Assembly (NCBI RefSeq): GCF_011516645.4
Contig: NZ_CP088285.1
Coordinates: forward strand, 9,442,501-9,506,500
Reading direction: 5' to 3'
Source of the DNA: Bradyrhizobium septentrionale
Lineage (GTDB): Bacteria; Pseudomonadota; Alphaproteobacteria; Rhizobiales; Xanthobacteraceae
Length of the DNA stretch: 64,000 nucleotides
Shown: piece after piece, positions 1 through 9,323 of the stretch
Numbering within the stretch: position 1 is the stretch's first letter
How the letters are laid out: each line of letters opens with the position of its first letter
Made by a program: the position numbers and the translations under genes
The notes under the pieces: model-generated
What the model saw: the letters and a program-made list of their open reading frames with translations, nothing else
Databases searched by the model: none
Told to the model about the DNA's origin: nothing

Positions 1-474
1 GATCGGCTGCATCTCGATGCCCTGCAGGCCATCGGTGCCGCCGGTGATGTTGGAGAAGCGTTCGGCGAGCGCTTCGAGCAGCAGCGCGATGCCGAGCGTC
101 ACCATCAGCCGCGTCAGGTCGACGCCGCGGATGACGAGGAAGCTGGTCAGGAAGCCGAGCACAGCCGCAACGAGACCGGCGACGACCAGCGCAATGACGG
201 GTTCGTTGACGATGCCATGCAGCGCCAGCAGCCCGGCTGAGTAGGCGCCAACGCCGAAGAACGCCGCGTGGCCGAGCGAGACGATGCCGGCGTAACCGAG
301 GATCAGGTCGAGCGACAACGCGAACAGGCCGAGCCGCACGATGTCGGTCATGATCAGATAGCGCGACGGGAACAGGAAGGCGCAGGCGAGCGTCAGCACC
401 CAGAAGGCGACCTCGCTGATCCGCCAGCGCGCGCTGGCCATCGCGTGAGTGGAGACGTCGGACAGCGCGGTCAT
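1..474 (-). CDS. livM: LivM-type branched-chain amino acid ABC permease (C-terminus outside window)
   Basis: Inner-membrane permease subunit of a Liv-type (HAAT family) ABC importer. About 158 residues are visible, starting MTALSDVS; the rest continues past the left edge. After a short polar N-terminus there are several hydrophobic segments and the family motif GHAAFFGVGAY near residues 68-78. It starts 7 bases after the stop of the LivH gene, so the two are cotranscribed and probably form the permease heterodimer. The ATPases livG and livF are expected beyond the window. The substrate (amino acid, aromatic acid or amide) cannot be told from sequence. Confidence 0.9.
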   Translation of the reverse strand, partial: MTALSDVSTHAMASARWRISEVAFWVLTLACAFLFPSRYLIMTDIVRLGLFALSLDLILGYAGIVSLGHAAFFGVGAYSAGLLALHGIVNEPVIALVVAGLVAAVLGFLTSFLVIRGVDLTRLMVTLGIALLLEALAERFSNITGGTDGLQGIEMQPI

Positions 475-481
475 GCCACCC

Positions 482-1351
482 TCACCGCGCCGCGGTGCGG
501 CCGAACAGGCCGTTGGGACGCCAGAGCAGGATCACGATCATCACCGTGTAGATCACGAAGGGTCCGACCTTGGGCACGTAATATTTGCCGGCGACGTCGG
601 CGATGCCGAGCAGCAGCGAAGCCAGGAACGGCCCGGTGATCGAGGAGGAGCCGCCAACGGTCACGACGATCAGGAAATAGATCATGAATTTCAGCGGGAA
701 GTACGGATCGAGCCCGAGGATCTCCGCGCTCAGCGCGCCGCCGAGGCCGGCGAGACCGCAGCCGAAGGCGAAGGTGAAGGCGAACACCTGCGGCACGTTG
801 ATACCGAGCCCGATCGCGGCGCGCGGATCGTCGACCGCGGCGCGCAGCCGGCTGCCGAACCGCGTCTTCGCGAGGATCAGCTGCAGCGCCAGCGTGAGCA
901 GGCCGCAAATCACGACGATCATCAGCCGGTAGCGGCCGATGCCGACGCCGAACAGATCGATCTGGCCTTCCAGCGCTGCCGGCAGCTTGATGAAGACCCG
1001 CGACGATCCCATGATGTAGTCGACCGCGGCGACCGACATGAAGACGAGACCGATCGAGAACAGCACCTGGTCGAGATGGCTGCGGGCATAGAGATGGCGG
1101 TACAGCGTGCGCTCCAGCGCGATGCCAATCACCGCGCTTCCGACGAAGGCGAGCGGCAGGCCTGCGAAGAACGGCCAGCCGGAATTGTTGACCAGCACGG
1201 CACAGATATAGCCGCCGGCCATGGCGAAGGCGCCGTGCGCGAGATTGACGAAGTTCATCAGCCCGAGCGTCACCGCCAGCCCGCAGGCGAGCACGAACAG
1301 CAACATGCCGTAGGCGACGCCATCGAACAGGTTGGTGAGGATAGAGGCCAT
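482..1351 (-). CDS. livH: LivH-type branched-chain amino acid ABC permease
   Basis: Polytopic permease of 289 residues, the usual LivH length. The LivH signature NFVNLAHGAF lies at residues 33-42 and hydrophobic helices run throughout. It sits between the periplasmic binding protein gene upstream and livM downstream, in the usual order for these operons. The 186-base gap to the binding protein gene contains a palindromic repeat that may separate expression of the binding protein from that of the permeases. The family is clear; the substrate is unknown. Confidence 0.93.
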   Translation of the reverse strand: MASILTNLFDGVAYGMLLFVLACGLAVTLGLMNFVNLAHGAFAMAGGYICAVLVNNSGWPFFAGLPLAFVGSAVIGIALERTLYRHLYARSHLDQVLFSIGLVFMSVAAVDYIMGSSRVFIKLPAALEGQIDLFGVGIGRYRLMIVVICGLLTLALQLILAKTRFGSRLRAAVDDPRAAIGLGINVPQVFAFTFAFGCGLAGLGGALSAEILGLDPYFPLKFMIYFLIVVTVGGSSSITGPFLASLLLGIADVAGKYYVPKVGPFVIYTVMIVILLWRPNGLFGRTAAR

Positions 1352-1404
1352 CGGGTCAGCTCAGCCGTGAGGGCGCAGAACTACACGTCGAACATCAACT
1401 CATT

Positions 1405-1491
1405 GTCATGGCCGGGCTTGTCCCGGCCATCCACGTCTTCCTGCTCGCCGGGAAGAAAGACATGGATGCCCGGCACAAGGCCGGGCATGAC
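1405..1491. repeat. REP-like hyphenated palindrome
   Basis: Left arm 1405-1429 (GTCATGGCCGGGCTTGT...) and right arm 1467-1491 (...ACAAGGCCGGGCATGAC) are nearly perfect reverse complements around a spacer of about 37 bases. The element lies between the binding protein gene and livH. Similar outer ends (GTCAT...ATGAC) recur at 13182-13269. Such elements are abundant in Bradyrhizobiaceae. In RNA it could fold into a long hairpin at the 3' end of the binding-protein transcript. Confidence 0.8.
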
Positions 1492-1537
1492 GTGGTGAGG
1501 GCGGAGCGCACGCCGCGGAATGGTGTCGCTGGCGACG

Positions 1538-2719
1538 CTATTTCTTCGTCTTGCCGGAATCCTTGACGGCCTCGAAGGTTGCGAACTCGACGTTGTAGAG
1601 CTCGCCGTCGACCTTCTCGACCTTGCGGATATAGATGTTCTGCACGATGTCGCGGGTTTCCGGATCAATCGAGATCGGGCCGCGCGGGCTCTCCCACTTC
1701 ATGCCCTTCATCGCCTCGATCAGCTTGTCGCCGTCGGTCGCACCATTGGTCTTCTTCAGCGCCTCGTAGATCAGATGGATGCCGTCATAGCCGCTGACCG
1801 CCATGAAGCCAGGTCGGTTGCCGTATGCCTTCTTGTAGGCGGCGACGAAGTCCTTGTTCATCGCCGACGGATGCGCCGCCGAATAGAGATGCGCGGTCAC
1901 CGCGCCGAGCGCGGCATCGCCCATATTGTTGAGCAAATCGTCGTCCATCACGTCGCCGGGGCCGATCACCTTGATGCCGCTCTTGTCGAGCCCGCGCTCG
2001 GCATATTGCTTCATGAAATTGCCGCCCTGCCCCGCCGGCACGAACACGAACATCGCGTCGGGCTTGGCGTCCTTCATGCGCTGCAGGAACGGCGCGAAGT
2101 CAGGATTGGCGAGCGGGACCTTGACCTCTTCCACGACCTCGCCGCCGCCGGCGGTGAAGTGCTGCTTGAAGAAGGTCAGCGCGTCGTTGCCCGGCGCGTA
2201 ATCCGAGGTCAGCGTCGCAACCTTCTTGATGCCGTTCTTGACCGCCCAGTCGCCGATGATGGTGGAGGACTGCGCCAGCGTGAAGCTGGTGCGCACGATA
2301 TAGGGCGAGCGCTCGGTGATGATGGAGGTGCCGGCCGCCATCACGACTTCCGGGATCTTCGCCTGCGTCGCCAGCGGCGCCGCGGCAAGCGCCGCGGGCG
2401 TCACGCCGAAGCCGGCGATGAAGCTGACCTTGTCGTTGACGATCAGCTCCTGCGCGAGCCGCTTGGTGTTGTCGGGCACCGCGGCGTCGTCCTTCAGGAT
2501 GATCTCGATCTTCTTGCCGGCGACGGTGTCGCCCTTCTGCTGCATGTAGAGCTTGATGGCGTTATCGATCTGCTTGCCGGTCGAAGCCTGGCCGCCGGTC
2601 ATCGGCAGGATCAGGCCGATCTTGACGGCGTCGTCCGCCCGCGCCGGCACGCTGGCGCACAATCCCGGAAGCACGGCCGAAGCGGCGCCCCACAGCAACA
2701 ATTTGCGACGATTGAACAT
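1538..2719 (-). CDS. Periplasmic substrate-binding protein of Liv-type ABC transporter
   Basis: Secreted type I periplasmic binding protein (Peripla_BP_6 type) of 393 residues. It has a signal sequence beginning MFNRRKLLLW with a twin-arginine-like RR, and likely cleavage after ARA. The mature start (DDAVKIGLILPMTGGQASTG) is typical of LivK-like proteins that bind amino acids or small organic acids. The start at 2719 is preferred over an in-frame ATG at 2740 because GGGAGGG lies a few bases upstream of it. First gene of the operon that continues into livH and livM. Confidence 0.92.
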   Translation of the reverse strand: MFNRRKLLLWGAASAVLPGLCASVPARADDAVKIGLILPMTGGQASTGKQIDNAIKLYMQQKGDTVAGKKIEIILKDDAAVPDNTKRLAQELIVNDKVSFIAGFGVTPAALAAAPLATQAKIPEVVMAAGTSIITERSPYIVRTSFTLAQSSTIIGDWAVKNGIKKVATLTSDYAPGNDALTFFKQHFTAGGGEVVEEVKVPLANPDFAPFLQRMKDAKPDAMFVFVPAGQGGNFMKQYAERGLDKSGIKVIGPGDVMDDDLLNNMGDAALGAVTAHLYSAAHPSAMNKDFVAAYKKAYGNRPGFMAVSGYDGIHLIYEALKKTNGATDGDKLIEAMKGMKWESPRGPISIDPETRDIVQNIYIRKVEKVDGELYNVEFATFEAVKDSGKTKK

Positions 2720-3088
2720 CGACGTCCCTCCCCCTTCCATTCTTCTGCGTCGAGCCGAGTCCCCCGGCTCTTGCCCTACCTTAACCCAAGCATGTCACGG
2801 CCAAGGCGCAACGCGACAAGGCGTCTCCCCGTACCCTCTGTCAATCGGACGATCGACGTGTGTTGCGCGGGGGTGCGATCAGGCTCGCGGCCGAAACTAG
2901 TATCAGGATACCAAGGCCGCTCCCCGAAATTCAATGCCCGGCGAGAACCGGTCTCGCACACACACAAGGGCTCGCCGGCTTGATTCATTTGTACGATCGT
3001 ACAAACAAAGCGGCGATGTCAACAAACAAGCACAATTGCAGCCGAACGGTCGCGCCCGACGTCCATCATCCATAAAGACCAGGGTTGT
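2720..3088. other. Intergenic divergent promoter region
   Basis: This 369-base gap separates the minus-strand Liv operon from the plus-strand lipoprotein gene and must hold promoters for both. I see no convincing gene in it. It is AT-richer toward 2985-3045, contains a perfect 18-base palindrome (listed separately) and has two copies of ACAAACAA shortly after it. Confidence 0.6.
2988..3005. promoter_or_regulatory. Perfect 18-base palindrome, candidate operator
   Basis: The sequence TTTGTACGATCGTACAAA is fully self-complementary. It lies between divergent genes, about 270 bases before the Liv operon start and about 84 bases before the lipoprotein start. The TTGTAC...GTACAA arms and dyad symmetry suit a dimeric repressor such as a GntR- or TetR-family protein. 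No regulator gene adjoins it, so the binding protein is unknown. Confidence 0.5.
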
Positions 3089-3373
3089 ATGCTGCCTCCC
3101 ATGCCGATCGTCACGCGCCACATCCCTGTCCTGATTGCCCTCGCGCTCGCGGCCTGCGCGCTCGGGGGATGCAGCACCGTGAACCAAAAGCTCTCCTCCG
3201 GCATGGCCGACTACATTCCGGCCTGGGCCGGCGGCCTGCCCGCGGACGCGCCGCCGCGGCAGGGCACCCCCGAATACGACAAGTTCATGCAGGAGCGGGA
3301 ACGCAAGCGCCAGATCCCCGCGGCCGAGCGCGGCGACGACGCCAAGCCGGCGACGCAGGACGCGCCCCACTGA
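3089..3373 (+). CDS. Small putative lipoprotein
   Basis: Predicted 94-residue lipoprotein. A hydrophobic signal peptide ends in a lipobox-like ALGGC, giving a lipidated Cys near residue 27 followed by STVNQKL. The remainder is short and polar, with many Pro, Arg and Lys residues (PPRQGTPEYDKFMQERERKRQIP). I do not recognise a family. It could start at the second Met (3101), which does not change the mature form. It stands alone, 25 bases before the convergent metallophosphoesterase stop. Confidence 0.65.
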   Translation: MLPPMPIVTRHIPVLIALALAACALGGCSTVNQKLSSGMADYIPAWAGGLPADAPPRQGTPEYDKFMQERERKRQIPAAERGDDAKPATQDAPH

Positions 3374-3398
3374 GCCTCCGGCCGGGCAATGGAGCTTC

Positions 3399-4184
3399 CT
3401 AGTCGAGCGAATCCTCGCTGAGGAGGTCGCCGCGATAGCCGAACTCCACCATGTGCATTGTGACGTAGTCATCGCCAATGAAGGCCACGCCGTAGGACTC
3501 CGGCAGATCGGCGACGGTCAGCACTTCCGCGAACACGGGATAGCTCGCGTGGTTCGTCCCACGCAGCGAGGTCGTGGGGACGCCGGCAACCGACCCACTC
3601 AGCACCATGTGGCAGTGACCAAAGAAGATGTGCCGGATCTTGCTCCGGTGCTTGGCGACGATCGAGCGGAACGCGGCATCATCGAGCAGGCCGATCCGGT
3701 CCACCGGGGCGATATGCGTCGGGAACGGATTGTGATGCATGAACAGGAAAAACGGACCGTCATGCTCCGACAGCTGGCGCTCCAGCCAGGCCTGCCGCGT
3801 CGGGCAAAAGCTGCCGGCGGCGGTCTGTGGCTCGTAGGTGTCCAGCAGCAGGCAACGCCCGAACGAGGCATCGTGAACGCCCTGCGCGAACCCGTCCGCG
3901 TCGGCGCATTCGGGAAACACGCCGAGAAACGTCTCGCGACGGTCGTGATTGCCGATGCAGAGCCGCACCGGGATCGGAAACCGGCTCAGGTGTTCGCGCA
4001 GCAACTGATAGTCCGCAAGATCGCCCCGATCGGACAGATCGCCCGAGATCACCATGATTTCGGCGTCGCGGTGATCGGCAAGCACGTGATCGAGCGCGCG
4101 CTCGAAATTGTGCAGGGGATCGCGACCAAAAATCGTCCTGCCCGGCGTCGTCAGATGGATGTCGCTCATGTGGATGAGTTTCAT
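3399..4184 (-). CDS. Calcineurin-like metallophosphoesterase (CpdA/GpdQ type)
   Basis: A 261-residue soluble phosphoesterase with the full dinuclear-metal motif set: SDIHL near residue 7, GDLSDRG near 48, GNHDRRE near 78, a His in MHHNPFP, and GHCHMV near 194. This arrangement is typical of class III cyclic nucleotide phosphodiesterases and glycerophosphodiesterases (CpdA, GpdQ). Substrate is unresolved: cAMP or a glycerophosphodiester are the family possibilities. It is separated from purU by about 60 bases on the same strand, and no functional link is evident. Confidence 0.88.
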   Translation of the reverse strand: MKLIHMSDIHLTTPGRTIFGRDPLHNFERALDHVLADHRDAEIMVISGDLSDRGDLADYQLLREHLSRFPIPVRLCIGNHDRRETFLGVFPECADADGFAQGVHDASFGRCLLLDTYEPQTAAGSFCPTRQAWLERQLSEHDGPFFLFMHHNPFPTHIAPVDRIGLLDDAAFRSIVAKHRSKIRHIFFGHCHMVLSGSVAGVPTTSLRGTNHASYPVFAEVLTVADLPESYGVAFIGDDYVTMHMVEFGYRGDLLSEDSLD

Positions 4185-4247
4185 GCAGCACCTCGATGCA
4201 AGGCGACACCATAGCCGTCAAAGCGCGACAACCAAGTGAACCGCGGA

Positions 4248-5111
4248 TCAGTCCACGAACACCACGGTCTTGCGGCCGTTGAGGATAACGCGGTCGGCGA
4301 GATGGTAACGGATCGCGCGCGCCAGCACGCGGCGCTCGATGTCGCGGCCCTTGCGCACCAGATCCTCCGGCGTGTCGCGATGGCTGATGCGCTCGACGTC
4401 CTGGTCGATGATCGGCCCCTCGTCGAGATCGCTGGTGACGTAATGCGCGGTGGCGCCGATCAGCTTGACGCCGCGCTCATGCGCCTGGTGGTAGGGCTTG
4501 GCGCCCTTGAAGCCGGGCAGGAAGGAATGATGGATGTTGATGCAGCGGCCCGACAGCCGCGCCGACATTTCGTCCGACAGGATCTGCATGTAGCGGGCCA
4601 GCACCACGAGATCGGTGTTGGTGTCCTGGGCGAGCTGCCACACCGCGTCTTCCTGCTGCCGCTTGGTCTCTTTCGTCACCGGCAGGTGATGGAACGGGAT
4701 CTCGCCGAAATCGAGCGAACCATAGCTCTCGCGCGGATGGTTGGAAACGATCGCGGTCGGGATCATCTCCAATTCGCCGGTGCGCCAGCGATAGAGGATG
4801 TCGACCAGGCAATGATCGGACTTGGACACCAGCAGCATCACCCGCTGGCGGCTGGCGCGATCGCGCATCTGCCATTCCATGGCGAAACGTTCGGCGATCG
4901 CGGCAAAGCCGGTCTGCAGCGCTGCCAGCTCCACAGCGAGGTCGGCCGCGGTGAACACCACGCGCATGAAGAACTTGCCGGTCTCGATATCGTCGAACTG
5001 CTGGGCATCCAGGATGTTCTGCCCGTTATGCGCGAGGAAGGTCGAGACCGCCGAGACGATCCCCGGGCGGTCCGGACAGGACAGGGTCAGAACGAATTGA
5101 TGGGCGGGCAT
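4248..5111 (-). CDS. purU: Formyltetrahydrofolate deformylase
   Basis: Hydrolyses 10-formyltetrahydrofolate to formate and tetrahydrofolate, balancing one-carbon pools. At 287 residues it has the usual PurU length. The N-terminal ACT domain begins [19 protein letters not shown]. The formyltransferase-like C-terminal domain carries the catalytic region [13 protein letters not shown], then [16 protein letters not shown]. It is monocistronic as far as can be seen and diverges from the HemD-like gene across a 129-base gap. Confidence 0.95.
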   Translation of the reverse strand: MPAHQFVLTLSCPDRPGIVSAVSTFLAHNGQNILDAQQFDDIETGKFFMRVVFTAADLAVELAALQTGFAAIAERFAMEWQMRDRASRQRVMLLVSKSDHCLVDILYRWRTGELEMIPTAIVSNHPRESYGSLDFGEIPFHHLPVTKETKRQQEDAVWQLAQDTNTDLVVLARYMQILSDEMSARLSGRCINIHHSFLPGFKGAKPYHQAHERGVKLIGATAHYVTSDLDEGPIIDQDVERISHRDTPEDLVRKGRDIERRVLARAIRYHLADRVILNGRKTVVFVD

Positions 5112-5240
5112 GCCAATTGACCAAAGCTTGAGCAGGTATGTGGAATTTTCGGCCCTCGTCTACACCGCAGGCGGCCTTGCGCCAATCCCGGCGCGGGGGT
5201 CAAATCGAACAAATGACGACAATGTTTGTTAGGGACCATC

Positions 5241-6086
5241 ATGGCTGACCGGCTGAACGGCTACCGCATCCTGATCCTCGAGACCCGCGAGGAGGCGCAG
5301 TTTTCCCGCCTGCTCGCCGAACAGGGCGCCGACGTGCTGCAATGCCCGATGTTCACCATCCATGATGCGCCTGACCCGGCGCCGATCGAGGCCTGGATTC
5401 GCCGCGCCATCGAACGGCCGCTCGACGACCTCGTGCTGATGACCGGTGAAGGGCTGCGCCGCCTGATGAAGGTCGTGCGCCGTCTCGGGGTCGAGGCGGA
5501 GTTTATCACCAGCCTCGGCAAAACGCGCAAATTCGCCCGCGGCCCCAAGCCCGGCCGCGCGCTGCGCGAGATCGCCCTGGAGCCGCAAATGACGACAGAT
5601 AAGCCGACCTCGGAAGGCGTCGCCGAGATGCTGGCGAAGCTCGACCTGAGCGGCCGCCGCCTCGGTCTCCAGCTCTATCCGGACAAGGACCACGCCACCC
5701 TGATCGGCGCGATCAAGGCACGTGGCGCCGAGGTCGATACGGTGCTGCCCTATGTCTATGACGCGCAAGCCGCCGACGCCAACATCGTCACCGCGATCGA
5801 GGAGATGGCGCAGGGCCGCATCGATGCGATCGCGCTGACCAATCTCGGCCAGGTCCGCCGCCTCATCGAGGTGGCACGGGCGCGCGGTTGCGAGGACAGG
5901 TTACGCGAGGGGCTCGCGCGTACGCCGATTGCTTCAGTCGGACCGGCGGTATCGGACGAACTCAAGTCCCACGGCCTGCGCACCGACATCTACCCGGCCG
6001 AAGATGCCTTCTTCATGCGGCCGTTGATCTCGGCGATGGCGGCAGCGCTTTCAAAAAATCCGCCGCGCGCGACGGCGCGAAGCTAG
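5241..6086 (+). CDS. Uroporphyrinogen-III synthase (HemD) family protein
   Basis: A 281-residue protein that looks like a HemD-family two-domain Rossmann-like enzyme. Supporting stretches are ILILETREEAQFSRLL at the N-terminus, LVLMTGEGLRRLM, GLQLYPDKDHATLIGAI in the middle, and RTPIASVGPAVSDELKSHG near the C-terminus. HemD cyclises hydroxymethylbilane in tetrapyrrole synthesis. No hemC or other haem gene adjoins, so this may be a second HemD-like protein and not the housekeeping enzyme. The ATG at 5241 follows AGGGA; an in-frame TTG exists at 5226. Its stop overlaps the convergent stop of the next gene. Confidence 0.72.
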   Translation: MADRLNGYRILILETREEAQFSRLLAEQGADVLQCPMFTIHDAPDPAPIEAWIRRAIERPLDDLVLMTGEGLRRLMKVVRRLGVEAEFITSLGKTRKFARGPKPGRALREIALEPQMTTDKPTSEGVAEMLAKLDLSGRRLGLQLYPDKDHATLIGAIKARGAEVDTVLPYVYDAQAADANIVTAIEEMAQGRIDAIALTNLGQVRRLIEVARARGCEDRLREGLARTPIASVGPAVSDELKSHGLRTDIYPAEDAFFMRPLISAMAAALSKNPPRATARS

Positions 6087-7060
6087 TCCACCTTGGCGCC
6101 GGCGAACTTGACCACCTTGCCCCATTTCTCGGTCTCGTCCGCCACCAGTCTGCCGAAGTCGGCAGCCGAGCCCGGCAGCATCATCGCGCCGAGCTCGGTG
6201 AATCGCGCCTTCGCCTTGGGATCGGCGAGGATTTCATTGACGGCCTTGTTGAGCTTGCCGACGATTTCAGGCGGCGTGTTCTTCGGCGCTGCGAGGCCGT
6301 ACCAGGCGCTCGCCTCGTAGCCCGGCAGGAAGTCGGCGACCGGCGGCAGGTCCGGAAGCACGTCCGAACGGGTCGTGCTGGTGACGGCAAGTCCACGCAG
6401 CTTGCCGGATTTGACGTGCTCGGCACAGGTCGGAAGATTGTCGAACATCACCTGCATCACGCCGGACAGCATGTCGGTGATCGCCGGCGCGCCGCCCCGG
6501 TAGGGCACGTGCTGCATCTTGATGCCGGTGAGCATCTTGAACAGTTCGCCCGACATGTGGATCGTCGAACCGTTGCCTGACGACGCCATGTTGAGCTTGC
6601 CGGGATTGGCCTTTGCATAGGCGATCAATTCGGGAATCGACTTGATCGGCAGTGAGGGGTGCACGACCACAACGTTAGGAAAGCGGATGATGCCCGCGAT
6701 CGGCTCCGTCTCGCGCATGAAGTCGAAGGGCAGCTTCTCGTAGAGCGTCGCGTTGATCGCATTTGCCGGCGCGACCAGCAGCAGCGTGTAGCCGTCGGGT
6801 GCTGCGCGCAGCGCCGCCTCCGTGGCGATGTTGGTGCCGCCGCCCGGCCGGTTCTCGATAATGAAGGATTGCCCGAGCTTTTCCGACAGCCACTGCCCCA
6901 TCAGGCGCGCGGTGAGGTCTGCCGAACCGCCGGGGGTGTAGCCGATCACGAGGCGAACCGGCCGCGCCGGATAAGCCTCGGCACGCGCGCTGCCACATGT
7001 GAGCGGAAGCGCAGCCGCACCGGCTGCAAGTTGCAGGAATTGGCGGCGTAGAACTTTCAT
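6083..7060 (-). CDS. TctC/Bug-family periplasmic binding protein
   Basis: Secreted tripartite tricarboxylate transporter receptor, 325 residues. The signal sequence has a twin-arginine-like LRRQFLQL and cleavage probably follows ARA. The mature start PARPVRLVIGYTPGGSADLTARL and the later ENRPGGGTNIATEAAL are hallmarks of the Bug family, which binds carboxylates such as citrate, malate or aromatic acids. No TctA or TctB membrane subunits are nearby, which is common for these abundant orphan receptors. Its stop overlaps the stop of the converging HemD-like gene. Confidence 0.92.
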   Translation of the reverse strand: MKVLRRQFLQLAAGAAALPLTCGSARAEAYPARPVRLVIGYTPGGSADLTARLMGQWLSEKLGQSFIIENRPGGGTNIATEAALRAAPDGYTLLLVAPANAINATLYEKLPFDFMRETEPIAGIIRFPNVVVVHPSLPIKSIPELIAYAKANPGKLNMASSGNGSTIHMSGELFKMLTGIKMQHVPYRGGAPAITDMLSGVMQVMFDNLPTCAEHVKSGKLRGLAVTSTTRSDVLPDLPPVADFLPGYEASAWYGLAAPKNTPPEIVGKLNKAVNEILADPKAKARFTELGAMMLPGSAADFGRLVADETEKWGKVVKFAGAKVD

Positions 7061-7175
7061 GAGGCCTCCTCCGACGCACTGGCGGCTCTTGCGGCCGCTT
7101 GGGTATGCGCATCCTATCGCGCGGCGTCGCCAAGCCGACAGATATTCTCAGTCGGAGGGCGGGAGGTTCACCGCG

Positions 7176-8117
7176 TCACTTCGTCTCGTTCAGATAGGCC
7201 TGATAGGCGAGCTTGATGCCATCCTCGAGCGAGGTGGTGGCGCGCCAGCCGAGCCTGGCCAGACGGCTGACGTCGAGCAGCTTGCGCGGCGTGCCGTCCG
7301 GGCGCGAGGTGTCGAAGCCGATCTCGCCGCGATAGCCGACGGCGGCGGCGACCACGCGGGCGAATTCGGCGATGGTGATGTCCTCGCCGGTGCCGATATT
7401 GACCAGGTCCGGCGACGAATAGGTCTTCATCAGATGGATGCAGGCGTCGGCGAGATCGTCGACATAGAGGAATTCGCGGCGCGGCGTGCCGGTGCCCCAC
7501 ACCACGACATTGCTGGCGCCAGAGACCTTGGCCTCGTGGAAGCGGCGGATCAGCGCGGCGACGACGTGGCTGTATTCGGGATGATAATTGTCGCCGGGAC
7601 CGTAGAGATTGGTCGGCATCACGCTGATGAAATCTGAGCCATACTGGCTGCGATAGGCCTCGGCCATCTTGATGCCGGCGATCTTGGCGATGGCATAGGG
7701 CTCGTTGGTCGGCTCCAGCGGGCCGGTCAGCATCGAATCCTCGCGCAGCGGCTGCGGCGCCAAGCGCGGATAGATGCAGGACGAGCCGAAGAACATCAGC
7801 TTCTCGCATCCATTGGCATGGGCGGCCTGGATCACATTGGTCGAGATCGCGAGATTGTCGTAGAGGAATTCGGCCCGCAGCGTGTTGTTGGCGACGATGC
7901 CGCCGACCTTGGCGGCGGCGAGGAACACGGCCTGCGGACGCTTCGCGGCAAACCAGGCGTTCACCGCGGCCTGGTCGCGCAAATCGACCTCGCTGCGCGA
8001 CACCGTCAGCAGATCGGCCTGTTCGCGCGCCAGCCGGCGTATCAGCGCCGAGCCGACCATGCCGCGATGGCCGGCGACGAAAACCGTCTTGCCCTTCAGT
8101 TCAAACGTGCTTGCCAT
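7176..8117 (-). CDS. fcl: GDP-L-fucose synthase
   Basis: Epimerase-reductase turning GDP-4-keto-6-deoxy-D-mannose into GDP-L-fucose. It is 313 residues long, an extended SDR. The nucleotide-binding [10 protein letters not shown] lies at residues 16-25, FFGSSCIYP gives the catalytic Ser, and [10 protein letters not shown] the YxxxK pair. The ATG at 8117 sits inside the end of gmd (17-base overlap), indicating translational coupling. With gmd it supplies fucose for surface polysaccharide or lipochitooligosaccharide decoration; nothing here decides which. Confidence 0.95.
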   Translation of the reverse strand: MASTFELKGKTVFVAGHRGMVGSALIRRLAREQADLLTVSRSEVDLRDQAAVNAWFAAKRPQAVFLAAAKVGGIVANNTLRAEFLYDNLAISTNVIQAAHANGCEKLMFFGSSCIYPRLAPQPLREDSMLTGPLEPTNEPYAIAKIAGIKMAEAYRSQYGSDFISVMPTNLYGPGDNYHPEYSHVVAALIRRFHEAKVSGASNVVVWGTGTPRREFLYVDDLADACIHLMKTYSSPDLVNIGTGEDITIAEFARVVAAAVGYRGEIGFDTSRPDGTPRKLLDVSRLARLGWRATTSLEDGIKLAYQAYLNETK

Positions 8118-9183
8118 TGCCCGCGTCCTGCCTGGCTTCCGCAAGATCGCTGGCGACCATCTCCTTCACCAGTTGCGCGAACGGAGTCTTCGGCGCCCAG
8201 CCGAGCTTGGCGCGCGCCTTGCTGGCGTCGCCGATCAGGAGATCGACCTCGGTCGGGCGGAAATAGGTCGGGTCGATCTGCACCAGGGTCTTGCCGGACG
8301 CCTTGTCGACGCCGACCTCGTCGACGCCCTTGCCGCGCCATTCGATGCCGCGGCCGACCTCCGCAAACGCCAGTTCGACGAACTCGCGGACCGACCGCGT
8401 CTCGCCGGTCGCGAGCACGAAATCATCAGGCTGGTCGGCCTGCAGGATTTTGTGCATGCCCTCGACATAGTCGCGGGCATGGCCCCAGTCGCGCTTGGCA
8501 TCGAGATTGCCGAGATAGAGCTTGCTCTCGAGGCCGACCTCGATGCGGGCGACGGCGCGCGTGATCTTGCGCGTCACGAAGGTCTCGCCGCGGATCGGGC
8601 TCTCATGGTTGAACAGGATGCCATTGCTGGCGAACATGCCATAGGCCTCACGGTAGTTCACCGTGATCCAGTAGCCGTAGAGCTTGGCGACGCCATAGGG
8701 CGAGCGGGGATAGAATGGCGTGGTCTCCTTCTGCGGCACCTCCTGCACGAGCCCGTAGAGCTCCGAAGTCGAGGCCTGATAGAACCGCGTCTCCTTTTCC
8801 ATGCCAAGGATGCGGATCGCTTCCAGCAGGCGCAGCACGCCGATGGCGTCCGCGTTCGCTGTATATTCCGGGCTCTCGAAGCTGACCTGGACGTGGCTCT
8901 GGGCGGCGAGGTTGTAGATCTCGGTCGGCCGGATCTGCTGCATCAGCCGAATCAGATTGGTCGAATCCGTCATGTCGCCGTAGTGCATCAGGAACGGCAC
9001 ATTGCCGGCATGCGGATCCTGGTAGAGATGGTCGACGCGCGCGGTGTTGAACGAGGACGACCGGCGCTTGATTCCATGCACGGTATAGCCGAGGCCAAGC
9101 AGATATTCGGCGAGATACGCGCCGTCCTGCCCGGTCACGCCGGTGATCAGCGCGACGCGCCGCTTTGAGTCCTGTGCCGCCAT
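8101..9183 (-). CDS. gmd: GDP-mannose 4,6-dehydratase
   Basis: First step of GDP-fucose synthesis from GDP-D-mannose. It has 360 residues, with the cofactor motif [15 protein letters not shown] near residues 13-27, the typical [18 protein letters not shown], and [12 protein letters not shown] containing the YxxxK pair. Start at 9183 is preferred over an in-frame upstream codon at 9252 because GGAG precedes it at proper spacing and the protein then begins just before the nucleotide-binding motif. It overlaps the start of fcl. The products belong with the surface polysaccharide genes further right, although metabolic genes intervene. Confidence 0.96.
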   Translation of the reverse strand: MAAQDSKRRVALITGVTGQDGAYLAEYLLGLGYTVHGIKRRSSSFNTARVDHLYQDPHAGNVPFLMHYGDMTDSTNLIRLMQQIRPTEIYNLAAQSHVQVSFESPEYTANADAIGVLRLLEAIRILGMEKETRFYQASTSELYGLVQEVPQKETTPFYPRSPYGVAKLYGYWITVNYREAYGMFASNGILFNHESPIRGETFVTRKITRAVARIEVGLESKLYLGNLDAKRDWGHARDYVEGMHKILQADQPDDFVLATGETRSVREFVELAFAEVGRGIEWRGKGVDEVGVDKASGKTLVQIDPTYFRPTEVDLLIGDASKARAKLGWAPKTPFAQLVKEMVASDLAEARQDAGNGKHV

Positions 9184-9323
9184 GTCATCTCCAGAGAGCG
9201 CGAGACCGCGCGATCCCGACGAGGCCGGTCTGTAGCATCCGGCCTTCGCCAAGTCTAATGGCTTAATCGTGTGAAATCAGGACTTTAGAACCTCAGAAAG
9301 TGGCTCAACACTACCCTGCCCCG

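Noticed and set aside
449..2983. Long plus-strand open frames opposite the Liv genes (349 and 487 codons)
   Set aside because: They are antisense to clear livH and binding-protein genes. Their products are rich in Arg, His and Glu without any domain, as expected of shadows in high-GC DNA.
8118..8144. Upstream in-frame start for fcl at 8144
   Set aside because: The extension (MRKPGRTRA) is not conserved-looking; the ATG at 8117 overlaps gmd properly and sits at family length.
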